NCBI GenBank assembly: GCA_947575475.1 | Contig: CANPNN010000015.1 | Coordinates: 1 to 15,901, forward strand | DNA length: 15,901 nucleotides | From: an uncultured Pseudoflavonifractor sp. | GTDB lineage: Bacteria > Bacillota_A > Clostridia > Oscillospirales > Oscillospiraceae | Direction: 5' to 3' | Shown here: positions 1-7,151 of the stretch, piece by piece | Numbering within the stretch: the stretch's first letter is position 1 | Layout of the letters: every line of letters starts with the position of its first letter | The notes under the pieces: generated by a model | Told to the model about the DNA's origin: nothing | Seen by the model: the letters and a program-made list of their open reading frames with translations, nothing else | Database searches by the model: none | Position numbers and translations under genes: made by a program

Positions 1-956
1 CGCACCCCATCCTTTTTCATCTCGAAATGAAGATGAGGACCTGTAACATCTCCGGTGGCCCCCGATTCCGCCACCTTCTCCCCTATGGTCACCGTCTGCC
101 CCTGCTGGACACAGAGCTTGGAACAGTGGGCATAGAAGGTCGTCACTCCGTTTCCGTGATCCAGTTGAAGGTAACGGCCATACACGTCACTCTCTCCGAT
201 ATAGTCCACAGTCCCAGCAGCAAATGCCTTAACTGTAGTCCCAGTCTCCACCGCCAGATCTACCCCATAGTGAAATTTTTCTCCCCCGGAAATGGGGTGT
301 TCCCGCCAGCCAAAGCCTGAAGTCAATTCTGCATCCACTGGGTTCATGGTCTCTTGAAGGCCCAGGGCATAACGGTCCATAGTGGTATTGTCCGGAAGTG
401 CAGGTCCTGTGTAGTTCATGGTGATCACTGCGGGCTCCGCCGCAGAGTCCGGTTCCGGCTCTTGGGTCTCCTCCGGGAGGGATGTTGGCGCAGGTCCCGC
501 TTCCACCTTCACCCCGTTCGCCTCCACTATATCCTGCGGCAACTCTTCCGGTTTTCCCCGGCTCAGAACTCTGGCCGAAAGACTGCCTGTCTTTCCTATT
601 TCTTTCTGCTCCGAAAGATAAAGCGGGCCCTCGCCCCAAGTGGGATGCGCTTCCTTCTCCTGCGGTATGAATACGTCTACCCAAAGTCCGCCCAGGCTCT
701 TCCCCACCGATTTTCCCGAAGCAAGAGACCAGCCCAGGTCTGCAAAGGCCGCTTTAAAATCCACATCCGAGCGCAAAACCTGGGCCAGCTCCTCCCGAAG
801 CTCTGTCAGCCTGTCCAGCCCCTTGGTAAAAAACACAGTCAAAAAGAGGGCCAAACATATCCCCAGTTGGAGAAGCCGACGCTTCTCCCGCTCCCCCAAC
901 ACCGTCTTTTGACCTTTGCGCTGGTAGTTGATCCGACGCCCCGCTGATTTTTCCAT
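1..956 (-). CDS. M23 (LytM-type) metallopeptidase-domain membrane protein, SpoIVFA-like, C-terminus cut by window edge
   Basis: The gene reads leftward from ATG 956-954 and runs off the window, leaving 318 codons. The N-terminus is basic (residues 1-28), followed by one membrane segment (about 29-45), a partly charged linker (50-190) rich in Pro/Glu near 155-175, and a LytM/M23 domain from about 205. The zinc-site residues are all present: H229 and D233 (HYGVD), H277 (YAH), and H308/H310 (HLHFE), so an active endopeptidase is possible. A clean AAAGGAG lies 9 bases before the ATG. A single N-terminal anchor plus an extracytoplasmic M23 domain is the architecture of the sporulation proteins SpoIVFA and SpoIIQ. 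The sigma-E-like promoter just upstream (982-1010) favours the mother-cell protein SpoIVFA. In that case spoIVFB, encoding an M50 protease, should follow beyond position 1; this is inference. The alternative is a generic M23 peptidoglycan hydrolase. Confidence 0.85.
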   Translation of the reverse strand, partial: MEKSAGRRINYQRKGQKTVLGEREKRRLLQLGICLALFLTVFFTKGLDRLTELREELAQVLRSDVDFKAAFADLGWSLASGKSVGKSLGGLWVDVFIPQEKEAHPTWGEGPLYLSEQKEIGKTGSLSARVLSRGKPEELPQDIVEANGVKVEAGPAPTSLPEETQEPEPDSAAEPAVITMNYTGPALPDNTTMDRYALGLQETMNPVDAELTSGFGWREHPISGGEKFHYGVDLAVETGTTVKAFAAGTVDYIGESDVYGRYLQLDHGNGVTTFYAHCSKLCVQQGQTVTIGEKVAESGATGDVTGPHLHFEMKKDGV

Positions 957-981
957 ATTGTCCCACTCCTTTGTCCTGGAC

Positions 982-1010
982 AGTGTATGAGTCCGGGACA
1001 AAGAGTATGC
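982..1010 (-). promoter_or_regulatory. Sigma-E-like sporulation promoter of the M23 gene
   Basis: On the minus strand GCATACT (1010-1004) is followed after exactly 14 bases by CATACACT (989-982). This resembles the Bacillus sigma-E pattern of an ATATT-like -35, a 14-15 base gap, and CATACA-T at -10. Predicted initiation lies about 25 bases before the start codon, leaving room for the AAAGGAG site. The gap is too short for a normal sigma-A promoter. This is a motif match only. Confidence 0.5.
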
Positions 1011-1044
1011 AAATAGATTTGAGTGCTTCGAAACCGTCCAGGGC

Positions 1045-1073
1045 TTGACATTCCATTTTGTTGCCGCTATAAT
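1045..1073 (+). promoter_or_regulatory. Consensus sigma-A promoter of tRNA-Pro
   Basis: TTGACA (1045-1050) and TATAAT (1068-1073) are both perfect consensus hexamers with a 17-base spacer. Transcription would start near 1080, giving a 5' leader of about 60 bases before the tRNA. It is divergent from the M23 promoter, so the two share the 957-1140 intergenic stretch. Confidence 0.9.
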
Positions 1074-1140
1074 AGCAAATGCGTCTTGAGCGCAGAAAAG
1101 TACAGTCAGGTTTTATCTCTAAAACCAAATCTCCTATTAT

Positions 1141-1216
1141 CCGGGTGTAGCGCAGTTGGTAGCGCGCATGGTTCGGGACCATGAGGCCGTGGGTTCAAAT
1201 CCCGCCACTCGGACCA
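1141..1216 (+). tRNA. tRNA-Pro (anticodon CGG), CCA encoded
   Basis: The cloverleaf folds by eye. The acceptor stem CCGGGTG pairs with CACTCGG (one G-T pair). The D stem is GCGC/GCGC. The anticodon stem CATGG/CCATG encloses loop TTCGGGA with anticodon CGG at 1174-1176. The T stem GTGGG/CCCGC carries loop TTCAAAT. Discriminator A1213 is followed by an encoded CCA at 1214-1216. It reads the proline codon CCG, which is common in GC-rich genes such as these. It is a single tRNA with its own consensus promoter, not part of a cluster. Antisense ORFs over this gene give the familiar spurious peptide of the VAGFEPTASWSR type. Confidence 0.97.
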
Positions 1217-1376
1217 GCTCAGAAATTCCCGCCACCGTTCCGTTTCCGGCTTCGCCGAAAACTGTACTCTGGTGGGAATTTCTTCGCTTTCCACCGCGAC
1301 TCGCTTCGCTGGACTCGCGGCGAAAGGGGAACGGGGAAACCCGAGGGGGCCGAAAAATCGATTTTGGCCGCTTACT
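1217..1376. repeat. Highly structured non-coding element directly 3' of the tRNA
   Basis: I find no credible gene in this 160-base stretch, but it is dense in inverted repeats. GAAATTC (1222-1228) plus CCACC (1232-1236) pair with GGTGG (1271-1275) plus GAATTTC (1276-1282), enclosing hairpin CGGC-TTC-GCCG (1247-1257). CTTTC (1287-1291) plus CCGCGA (1294-1299) pair with TCGCGG (1315-1320) plus GAAAG (1322-1326). A perfect 12-base palindrome AAAATCGATTTT (1354-1365) is flanked by GGCC on both sides. It could be a tRNA 3' trailer, a REP/MITE-like repeat, or a structured RNA. Only one copy is in the window, so the term repeat is a guess from style. Confidence 0.45.
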
Positions 1377-1380
1377 CCAA

Positions 1381-1419
1381 GAGAAAAGCATCTGTTCATT
1401 ATGAACAGATGCTTTTCTC
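1381..1419. terminator. Bidirectional terminator between tRNA-Pro and the GH5 gene
   Basis: GAGAAAAGCATCTGTTCAT (1381-1399) is followed by one base and then its perfect reverse complement (1401-1419), a 19-bp inverted repeat. The AAAA/TTTT ends flank a GC-containing core stem, so it can terminate the tRNA transcript on the plus strand and the GH5 transcript (ending at 1435) on the minus strand. Confidence 0.85.
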
Positions 1420-1434
1420 TGCTTTGGATCCCCT

Positions 1435-3003
1435 CTATTTTTTAAACCGGGAAAACACAAATTTTCCCGATTCAGTCAAATCATTTTCCATCCACACTTT
1501 TTCTGGTGATGTCCCCTGTCTTAGTGCCGCAGAGGTTTCATTTTTATCACATAAAGACCAATTGCACCAGCTTATATCACGTTCATCCAGATAGTCCAGC
1601 CACACCTTACTCTCCTCTAAAAATACCCCGCCGCTTCCGTCGGCCCGACTGGTTCCCCACTCGGAGATAAAGACAGGAAACCCGGAGTTAAGGACTGCGT
1701 CGATCCGGTCCCGCAGGTCCCGGCCATGGGTCCCGGCATAGAAGTGGAGGGTATACATCAGGTTCGTTCCCTCTACCGGGTCGGCCGCCACCAGGTGAAT
1801 ATCCTGGCTCCACGTGGGGCTGCCGATGAGAATGACACTTTGGGGTGCTTGGGCCCGGATAATGGATGTCACCCGTTCTGCGTAGGGCTTTACATCTCCC
1901 GTCCAAGATACATTCCCATTGGGCTCGTTGCAAATTTCGTAGAGAACGTTGGGAGTGCTCCCATAGCGGGCAGCAGCCTCTGAGAAAAAAGCTTCCGCCT
2001 CCGTCACATAGGTCAGCGGGTTGCCATCCGAAAGGATGTGCCAATCCAGGATCACGTACATATCTTGTTGGATCGCTGCGTCTACCGCAGCAAAGGCCGC
2101 TTGGGTCATGACCTCGGGCTGGTTGAGATACCCCCCCTCTCCGGTATACATCGCCACCCGGAACACATTGGCTCCATAAGCTGCCGTATTGGCAATGGAC
2201 TGAGCCCCGGCATATTCCCCATACCATTGAAGCCCATGGGTACTCATGCCCCGGAGGACCACAGGCTCCCCCCTTTCGTTGCAAAGCTGGGTCCCGACCA
2301 CCTGGAGCCAGCCATTTTCCGATACGCCGCCCTGCAATGTTTGGACAGCCTCGGCCGACGGCTGGTAACAATTGATTTCCTTCTCCTCCGACTCTCCGTC
2401 CAGCCGCTTCAAGGCCCGCTGGAACAGGATACAGGCCTCCGCTCGGGTGAGTCCGTCCAAGGGGCGGAAGTTTCCGTCTCCATCCCCAGTAACCACTCCG
2501 GCGGCATAGGCCGGCAGGACCGACTCATAGTAACGTCCGCTGAGGGAGGAAAAATCTCCGAGTCTTTTCGATTCCGTATTATAATCGTATCCCGTACCGG
2601 GAAGCAGGCCCCGCATCAAGACCTTCACCGCCAACTGACGAGAGATAGGGCTGTCGCAGGCCGACCAATCAATGCCGTCAAAAGGGATCTCATCCCAGTC
2701 AAACCAGCCCTCATCACGGGCATGGTACAGGGCCGCCGAGGCCCAGTGATCCTCCTTCAAAGCAAAGTTCTGACCCTTACAGCGCAGGGTAATGGCTACA
2801 AATTCTGCGGCGGATATTTCCCGCATAGGCTGAAAGGTTCCGTCATCACAGCCGGAAAGAATCCCCTCCTGGCTCATCTCCTCCACGGCTTCCTCGTACC
2901 AGCTTCCGGGGACTACGTCGGGAAAAGCGGTCGCTTTGGCGGAGACTGGCAGAAGGATGGTGCACAAAAGCAGACCGAATCCGCGTAGCAGCAGTTTTTT
3001 CAT
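1435..3003 (-). CDS. Secreted GH5 (subfamily 2-like) endoglucanase with N-terminal SLH modules
   Basis: The 522-residue protein starts with a signal peptide (about 1-25, cleavage near VSAKA). Three S-layer homology segments follow: 27-75, 86-133 and 149-200. Only the third keeps the TRAE signature (186-189); the first two have drifted. The catalytic GH5 barrel spans about 231-515. Visible key residues are R251 and H256 (LRGMSTHG), R282, H322, N359-E360 (YEICNEPNG, acid/base), H420/Y422 and E448 (FISEWGT, nucleophile). The sequence style matches bacterial GH5_2 beta-1,4-glucanases. It should hydrolyse cellulose or mixed-linkage beta-glucan while bound to cell-wall polymer through the SLH modules. 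GGGGAG lies 7 bases before the ATG, behind its own promoter. It stands alone, with no sugar transporter or partner glycosidase next to it. Exact substrate is inferred. Confidence 0.92.
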   Translation of the reverse strand: MKKLLLRGFGLLLCTILLPVSAKATAFPDVVPGSWYEEAVEEMSQEGILSGCDDGTFQPMREISAAEFVAITLRCKGQNFALKEDHWASAALYHARDEGWFDWDEIPFDGIDWSACDSPISRQLAVKVLMRGLLPGTGYDYNTESKRLGDFSSLSGRYYESVLPAYAAGVVTGDGDGNFRPLDGLTRAEACILFQRALKRLDGESEEKEINCYQPSAEAVQTLQGGVSENGWLQVVGTQLCNERGEPVVLRGMSTHGLQWYGEYAGAQSIANTAAYGANVFRVAMYTGEGGYLNQPEVMTQAAFAAVDAAIQQDMYVILDWHILSDGNPLTYVTEAEAFFSEAAARYGSTPNVLYEICNEPNGNVSWTGDVKPYAERVTSIIRAQAPQSVILIGSPTWSQDIHLVAADPVEGTNLMYTLHFYAGTHGRDLRDRIDAVLNSGFPVFISEWGTSRADGSGGVFLEESKVWLDYLDERDISWCNWSLCDKNETSAALRQGTSPEKVWMENDLTESGKFVFSRFKK

Positions 3004-3029
3004 CGAACTTCTCCCCTTTCCAGATATTG

Positions 3030-3058
3030 ATTATAGCATGATCCTGCTGTTTTCTCAA
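3030..3058 (-). promoter_or_regulatory. Sigma-A promoter of the GH5 gene
   Basis: Reading leftward, TTGAGA (3058-3053), a 17-base spacer, then TATAAT (3035-3030). The -10 is preceded by TGC, giving an extended -10. Initiation is expected near 3023, about 20 bases before the start codon. Confidence 0.8.
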
Positions 3059-3080
3059 AGGATTTTGCGGGTATGCTCCC

Positions 3081-3109
3081 TTGATTCTTTAATAGGAAAA
3101 GAGTATAAT
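3081..3109 (+). promoter_or_regulatory. Sigma-A promoter of the rlu-fbp operon
   Basis: TTGATT (3081-3086), a 17-base spacer, then perfect TATAAT (3104-3109). Initiation near 3116 leaves a short leader containing the AAGGAGGGG ribosome site. It lies back-to-back with the GH5 promoter, only about 22 bases away. Confidence 0.85.
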
Positions 3110-3136
3110 GAAAAAAATCCCAACAAGGAGGGGCTT

Positions 3137-4018
3137 ATGAAGAAGGAAACCGTCTTTTCGGTAAAGGAGCCCGTCTCCCTGCTGGATTTTTTGCTCTCCC
3201 GCATGGAGAGTCTGTCCCGGAACAGTGTCAAGCACCTGCTCTCCCGGGGACAAGTACTGGTAAATAACGTACCCCAGAAGCAGTTCGACTTCTCTCTGTC
3301 CACCGGTCAGACTGTCACGGTCCTGCCCCAGGCTAGAGGGGCCGCCCTCCCCTTCCCCGTGCTCTACGAGGACCAGGGACTGCTGGTCATCCACAAGCCC
3401 GCGGGGCTCCTCTCGGTAGCCACCGAGGCCCAGAAAAGCCGCACCGCCTACCGCCTCACCGCCGACTACCTCCGCTCCAGGGACCCCGGGGCAAAGCTTT
3501 TCGTGGTCCACCGGCTGGACCGGGACACTTCGGGAGTGCTGCTTTTTTCCAAGTCGAAGGAGCTGCAAGATGCCCTTCAAGAGGACTGGAACGGCCTTGT
3601 GAAAAAGCGGGGCTATTGGGCTGTGGTTGAGGGGGAGGACCTGCCTGACAGCGGAACATGCCGCTCCCAGCTCACCGAAAACAAGGTCCACCGGGTATAC
3701 TCCTCCAAAGGCCGGGAGGGCAAGGAGGCGGTGACCCGCTATGCCGTTCTGGACCGCAGAAGGGGCTATTCCCTGCTGGAGGTGGAACTGGACACAGGCC
3801 GGAAAAACCAGATCCGGGCACATCTTGCTGAACTGGGGCATCCGGTGGCAGGAGACGACAAGTACGGAGCCAGAACCGACCCCATGGGACGGCTGGGGCT
3901 CCACGCCTACGAACTGCGGTTCACCGACCCGCGCAGCGGAAAGTCCTTGTCCTTTACCGCCCCGCCCCCGGAGGGGTTCCGGCGGATGTTCCCCCGGCAG
4001 TTCTCTTCCCTATCCTAA
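3137..4018 (+). CDS. RluA/RluD-family pseudouridine synthase
   Basis: The protein has 293 residues from ATG 3137, which sits 3 bases after AAGGAGGGG and within start distance of the operon promoter; the longer upstream reading frame would begin before that promoter. An S4 RNA-binding domain covers about 12-62 (SLSRNSVKHLLSRGQVLVNN). The catalytic domain follows from about 75, with signature HRLDRDTSG at 125-133. D128 is the catalytic aspartate expected to attack uridine C1'. The GRKNQIRAHL motif at 221-230 matches the family's GRxHQIR block, with N where H is usual. It isomerises uridine to pseudouridine in rRNA or tRNA in the cytoplasm. Which site it modifies cannot be read from sequence. 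It is co-transcribed with fbp (15-base gap). Confidence 0.92.
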   Translation: MKKETVFSVKEPVSLLDFLLSRMESLSRNSVKHLLSRGQVLVNNVPQKQFDFSLSTGQTVTVLPQARGAALPFPVLYEDQGLLVIHKPAGLLSVATEAQKSRTAYRLTADYLRSRDPGAKLFVVHRLDRDTSGVLLFSKSKELQDALQEDWNGLVKKRGYWAVVEGEDLPDSGTCRSQLTENKVHRVYSSKGREGKEAVTRYAVLDRRRGYSLLEVELDTGRKNQIRAHLAELGHPVAGDDKYGARTDPMGRLGLHAYELRFTDPRSGKSLSFTAPPPEGFRRMFPRQFSSLS

Positions 4019-4033
4019 GATTGGAGGCCCCCT

Positions 4034-5986
4034 ATGACCGATCTCAATTATTTACAGCTCCTGTCCCGCAGCTATCCTACCGCCCTGGCGGCTTCGGCGG
4101 AGATCATCAACCTTAACGCGATCTGCCGTCTGCCAAAGGGAACAGAATACTTTTTCAGCGACCTCCACGGGGAGTATGAGGCCTTTCGCTATCTGCTGGC
4201 CAGTGCATCTGGCATCATCCGGGATAAGATCGACTATCTTTTTGCCCGCTCTGTCTCTGAAAAAGAACGGGATGAGTTGGCCATGCTTATCTATGACCCG
4301 GCGGAGACCCTGGCCCGGCTCCAAGGAGAGATGAACGCCCAGGAGTACGACAACTGGTGCCGCATCGCCATCTACCGGCTGGTGCAAGTCTGCCAGACCG
4401 TCTCCGCAAAATACACCCGCTCCAAGGTACGTAAAAAGATCCCTTCCAGCTTTTCATACATCATCGACGAATTGCTCCACGCCGACGCTGACGACAGCAA
4501 AGAGAGGTATTATGAGGAGATCATCGCCTCCATCGTCTCCACCGGGACCTCCGACGCTTTTATCGTCCAATTCTGCCAGCTGATCAAAGAGTGCGCCGTA
4601 GACAGTCTCCACATTATTGGGGATATCTTTGACCGGGGGCCCCATGCTGACCGCATTTTGGAGGAGCTGCGGCATTTCCACGAAGTGGACGTGCAGTGGG
4701 GCAACCACGACATTGGCTGGCTGGGGGCCTATGCGGGCAACCTTGCCTGTGTGGCCAGTGTGCTGCGGAGGTGTGTAAGCTACAACAATTTCGACCAGCT
4801 GGAAGACGGATACGGCATCAATCTGCGGCCCCTGTCCATGTTTGCCGCCGACATCTATAAAGACGATCCCTGTGAGCGCTTCACCCCCCATGTGCTGGAC
4901 GAAAACATTTATGATCCCGTGGAAAGTGAATTGGCCTCCAAGATGCACAAAGCTATGGCCGTTATCGAATTCAAGCTGGAATGCCAGCTTTTGTCCCGCC
5001 ATCCGGAATATAATATGGACGGGCGGATCCTCCTTCCCAAGATAGATTTTACCGCCGGAACTGTAGAGGTGGACGGTAAGACCTACCCCCTGCTGGATAC
5101 CCACTTCCCCACCGTCGATCCCTCAGACCCCACCGCACTCACCGCCGGAGAGCAGGAGCTCATTGAACAGCTTGCCGCTTCCTTCCGGCACAGCACTCTT
5201 TTAAAGAAGCATATCCGCTTCCTTCTCAGTCACGGTGGAATGTATAAGGTAGTCAATGGGAACCTATTGTATCACGGCTGCATTCCCATGACTGAGAGCG
5301 GGGCTTTTGACACAGTATCCCTGGGAGGGAAAAATCTGTGTGGAAAGGCCTATCTGGACGCGCTGGACGCTAAGGTGCGGACCGCTTTCTACGGTACGCC
5401 CGGCTCCCCGGAACGGGAGAGCGCGGTGGATCTGTTCTGGTATCTGTGGGCCGGTCCCAAGTCCCCCCTCTTTGGCAAAAGCAAGCTGTCCACTTTTGAG
5501 CGGTACTTTATCGCTGATAAAACCACCCACAAAGAGTTTTACAATCCCTACTACGCTCTGGTCAAGAACCGGGAGACCTGTGTCACTATTTTGTGTGAAT
5601 TTGGGCTGGATCCCTCCCGGTCCCACATCGTCAATGGCCATGTGCCCGTAAAAGAGAAAGAGGGAGAAAGCCCTATCCGTGGGGGAGGGCTCCTCTTCGT
5701 CATCGACGGCGGCATTTCCAAGGCTTACCAGCGGCAGACCGGCTTTGGGGGATATACCCTTATTTACAACTCCCACCATCTGGCCCTGGCCCAACACAAA
5801 CCCTATGAGCAGATCATGGAAAATCCGCGAGAGAGCGCTCCCCAAGTCCGCATTGTAGAGAATCTGCCCCGGCGAGTGCTTGTGGGCGATACCGACACGG
5901 GCGCAAGGCTTCGAACCCAAATCGAGTGCCTTCAAGATCTACTTGTAGCCTATAGGGAAGGAACCATCAAGGAGCAGGGAGAATAA
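4034..5986 (+). CDS. fbp: Class III fructose-1,6-bisphosphatase
   Basis: At 650 residues it is close to the usual size of Firmicutes class III FBPases (B. subtilis Fbp is about 670). It hydrolyses fructose-1,6-bisphosphate to fructose-6-phosphate in gluconeogenesis. The calcineurin-like metallophosphoesterase motifs are clear: D43-L-H45 (FFSDLHGEYEAF), G196-D197-IFD200-RG, G223-NHD226 and N534-GH536 (NGHVPVKEKEGE). These ligands would hold a dinuclear metal centre. GGAGG precedes the ATG by 6 bases. It is the second gene of the operon with the pseudouridine synthase and ends in a strong terminator. The pairing has no obvious metabolic logic and may be simple co-transcription. Confidence 0.97.
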   Translation: MTDLNYLQLLSRSYPTALAASAEIINLNAICRLPKGTEYFFSDLHGEYEAFRYLLASASGIIRDKIDYLFARSVSEKERDELAMLIYDPAETLARLQGEMNAQEYDNWCRIAIYRLVQVCQTVSAKYTRSKVRKKIPSSFSYIIDELLHADADDSKERYYEEIIASIVSTGTSDAFIVQFCQLIKECAVDSLHIIGDIFDRGPHADRILEELRHFHEVDVQWGNHDIGWLGAYAGNLACVASVLRRCVSYNNFDQLEDGYGINLRPLSMFAADIYKDDPCERFTPHVLDENIYDPVESELASKMHKAMAVIEFKLECQLLSRHPEYNMDGRILLPKIDFTAGTVEVDGKTYPLLDTHFPTVDPSDPTALTAGEQELIEQLAASFRHSTLLKKHIRFLLSHGGMYKVVNGNLLYHGCIPMTESGAFDTVSLGGKNLCGKAYLDALDAKVRTAFYGTPGSPERESAVDLFWYLWAGPKSPLFGKSKLSTFERYFIADKTTHKEFYNPYYALVKNRETCVTILCEFGLDPSRSHIVNGHVPVKEKEGESPIRGGGLLFVIDGGISKAYQRQTGFGGYTLIYNSHHLALAQHKPYEQIMENPRESAPQVRIVENLPRRVLVGDTDTGARLRTQIECLQDLLVAYREGTIKEQGE

Positions 5987-5996
5987 AATACTTTGG

Positions 5997-6029
5997 AAAG
6001 CGGGGCGGTCTGCCGACCGCCCCGCTTTT
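5997..6029 (+). terminator. Terminator of the rlu-fbp operon
   Basis: AAAGCGGGGCGGTC (5997-6010), loop TGCC, then the perfect complement GACCGCCCCGCTTT (6015-6028) running into T-rich DNA. The stem is very GC-rich and starts 10 bases after the fbp stop codon. Confidence 0.95.
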
Positions 6030-6105
6030 CGTCTCTTTTCTACCTATTCCACAAATTGACAGCAATTTAAAATATTACAATTAGGTAACAATGACGAATG
6101 GCCCC

Positions 6106-6134
6106 TTGACTTTTTGGGAGGAGGGGGTTATACT
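6106..6134 (+). promoter_or_regulatory. Sigma-A promoter of the 27-codon unit
   Basis: TTGACT (6106-6111), a 17-base spacer, then TATACT (6129-6134). Initiation is expected near 6141, about 26 bases before the small ORF. The DNA upstream (6041-6105) is markedly A+T-rich, which could act as an UP-like element. Confidence 0.8.
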
Positions 6135-6166
6135 TTACAATAGAAATAAGAAAGGAGGGGTCTGAC

Positions 6167-6250
6167 ATGATTTTTGATACTGACCGCCGTGCGGATGATG
6201 TGGATGACCTGATTTTTGATCGTACCACTATCACCCCCAGTCAACGATAA
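6167..6250 (+). CDS. 27-residue acidic small protein or leader peptide, unknown function
   Basis: The ORF ATG 6167 to TAA 6248-6250 encodes 27 residues beginning MIFDTDRRADDVDD. It has a near-ideal AAAGGAGGGG six bases before the ATG, a good promoter and a terminator right after it, so it sits in its own transcription unit. It is rich in Asp (7 of 27) and has no membrane segment or cysteine. A 12-base near-repeat (ATGATTTTTGAT at 6167-6178, CTGATTTTTGAT at 6209-6220) recurs in phase 14 codons later, giving the motif (M/L)IFD twice. I do not recognise the family. It may be a genuine small protein, a leader peptide controlling the TVP38-like gene downstream, or part of a small RNA. Intergenic DNA 5987-6431 holds only this unit and its signals. 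Confidence 0.5.
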   Translation: MIFDTDRRADDVDDLIFDRTTITPSQR

Positions 6251-6275
6251 TTCCCGAACTGCCAAGGAGCAATGT

Positions 6276-6307
6276 ACCACACCTTGACGTCGGGTGTGGT
6301 TTTTTTG
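6276..6307 (+). terminator. Terminator or attenuator after the 27-codon ORF
   Basis: ACCACACC (6276-6283) pairs with GGTGTGGT (6293-6300) across a 9-base loop and is followed by an unbroken T run (6300-6306). It closes the small unit. Since no convincing promoter is visible between it and the gene at 6432, it may instead be an attenuator for that gene. Confidence 0.85.
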
Positions 6308-6431
6308 TTCCCATTTTTCTCTTTCAACAATCTTAAGAAAATCGTCTGATTTTATATATGGATTTTATCCTGTCCAATGTGCTATCCTGTTCTTACGCGA
6401 GAGATCAAAAAAACAGGAGGCGGGGCAAGAT

Positions 6432-7151
6432 ATGAACGGGAATCATCGTCAATTGAAAAGGGCGGCGGCTATAGCCGCCGTCCTTTTGCTGTTTCTTTTT
6501 CTCTGTTGGGGCCTTTGGCGCACAGGCTTTTTTATGGTAGCCAGTTCCCCGGAAGGGATGCAGGCCTACATTCAGCAGTTCGCGCCCTATTCTCACGCCG
6601 TCTTTTTTCTTCTTCAGCTTATCTCTGTCATTTTGGCCCCCATCCCCAGCAACCTGACCACAGTGGCCGGGGGGCTTCTCTTCGGCGCTTGGGCTTCTTT
6701 TCTTATTACTACGCTGGCTGTAATTTTAGGCTCTGTTATTGTCTTTCAGCTCAGTCGAAGCCTGGGACGTCCTTTTTCCGAGCGGTTTATCAACGGTAAA
6801 ACCTGGGAACGGTATGACGAGGTCATCCGCCGAAAACGGGATGTGTTTCTCTTTCTGGCTTTTCTCTTTCCCTTCTTTCCCGATGATCTGTTGTGCATCA
6901 TGTCCGGCCTTACCAATATTTCCTTCCGCCGCTTTCTGCTGTTAGTCGTTTTGGGGCGTCCCTGGGGCCTGCTGGTGGCGGCCGCAGTAGGCGGTTCGGT
7001 GGTATCCATCCCCTGGTGGGGCATGGCTTTGCTCGGAGTGGGCGGATTAGCGCTTTTCCTGGGCGCTCTGCGGTATGGAGATCGGGTCGAAGAGTGGGTC
7101 ATCGCCCGCCTTAACAGGCCAAAACCCCCGCAAGATCCTATAAACCTATAA
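6432..7151 (+). CDS. TVP38/TMEM64 (VTT/DedA-superfamily) membrane protein
   Basis: The 239-residue integral membrane protein starts at ATG 6432, 11 bases after CAGGAGG. The frame stays open upstream to 6294 but that part overlaps the terminator at 6276-6307 and is unlikely to be coding. Hydrophobic segments lie at about 10-30, 56-75, 78-105, 138-152, 165-190 and 194-213. VTT-domain hallmarks are APIPSNLTTVAGGLLFG at 69-85 and FPFFPDD followed by SGLTNISF (146-165). Members are thought to act in membrane lipid or small-molecule transport, and some DedA relatives recycle undecaprenyl phosphate. The specific role here is unknown. The last 6 bases overlap the stop end of tmcAL on the opposite strand. 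Confidence 0.9.
   Translation: MNGNHRQLKRAAAIAAVLLLFLFLCWGLWRTGFFMVASSPEGMQAYIQQFAPYSHAVFFLLQLISVILAPIPSNLTTVAGGLLFGAWASFLITTLAVILGSVIVFQLSRSLGRPFSERFINGKTWERYDEVIRRKRDVFLFLAFLFPFFPDDLLCIMSGLTNISFRRFLLLVVLGRPWGLLVAAAVGGSVVSIPWWGMALLGVGGLALFLGALRYGDRVEEWVIARLNRPKPPQDPINL

Noticed and set aside
1106..1460. ORFs across and antisense to tRNA-Pro, with peptides of the VAGFEPTASWSR / DLNPRPHGPEP type
   Set aside because: These are well-known spurious translations of tRNA genes; the region is a tRNA plus hairpins with no ribosome site for these frames.
2038..2988. Long open frame (316 codons) on the plus strand across the GH5 gene
   Set aside because: It is a GC-rich shadow of the minus-strand GH5 gene, whose domains, signal peptide and promoter are clear; the shadow product resembles no family.
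2936..3136. N-terminal extension of the pseudouridine synthase
   Set aside because: It would start upstream of the operon promoter and inside the GH5 gene; AAGGAGGGG supports ATG 3137.
6294..6431. 46-codon N-terminal extension of the TVP38-like protein
   Set aside because: The ATG at 6294 lies inside the terminator hairpin and T run and has no ribosome site; CAGGAGG supports ATG 6432.
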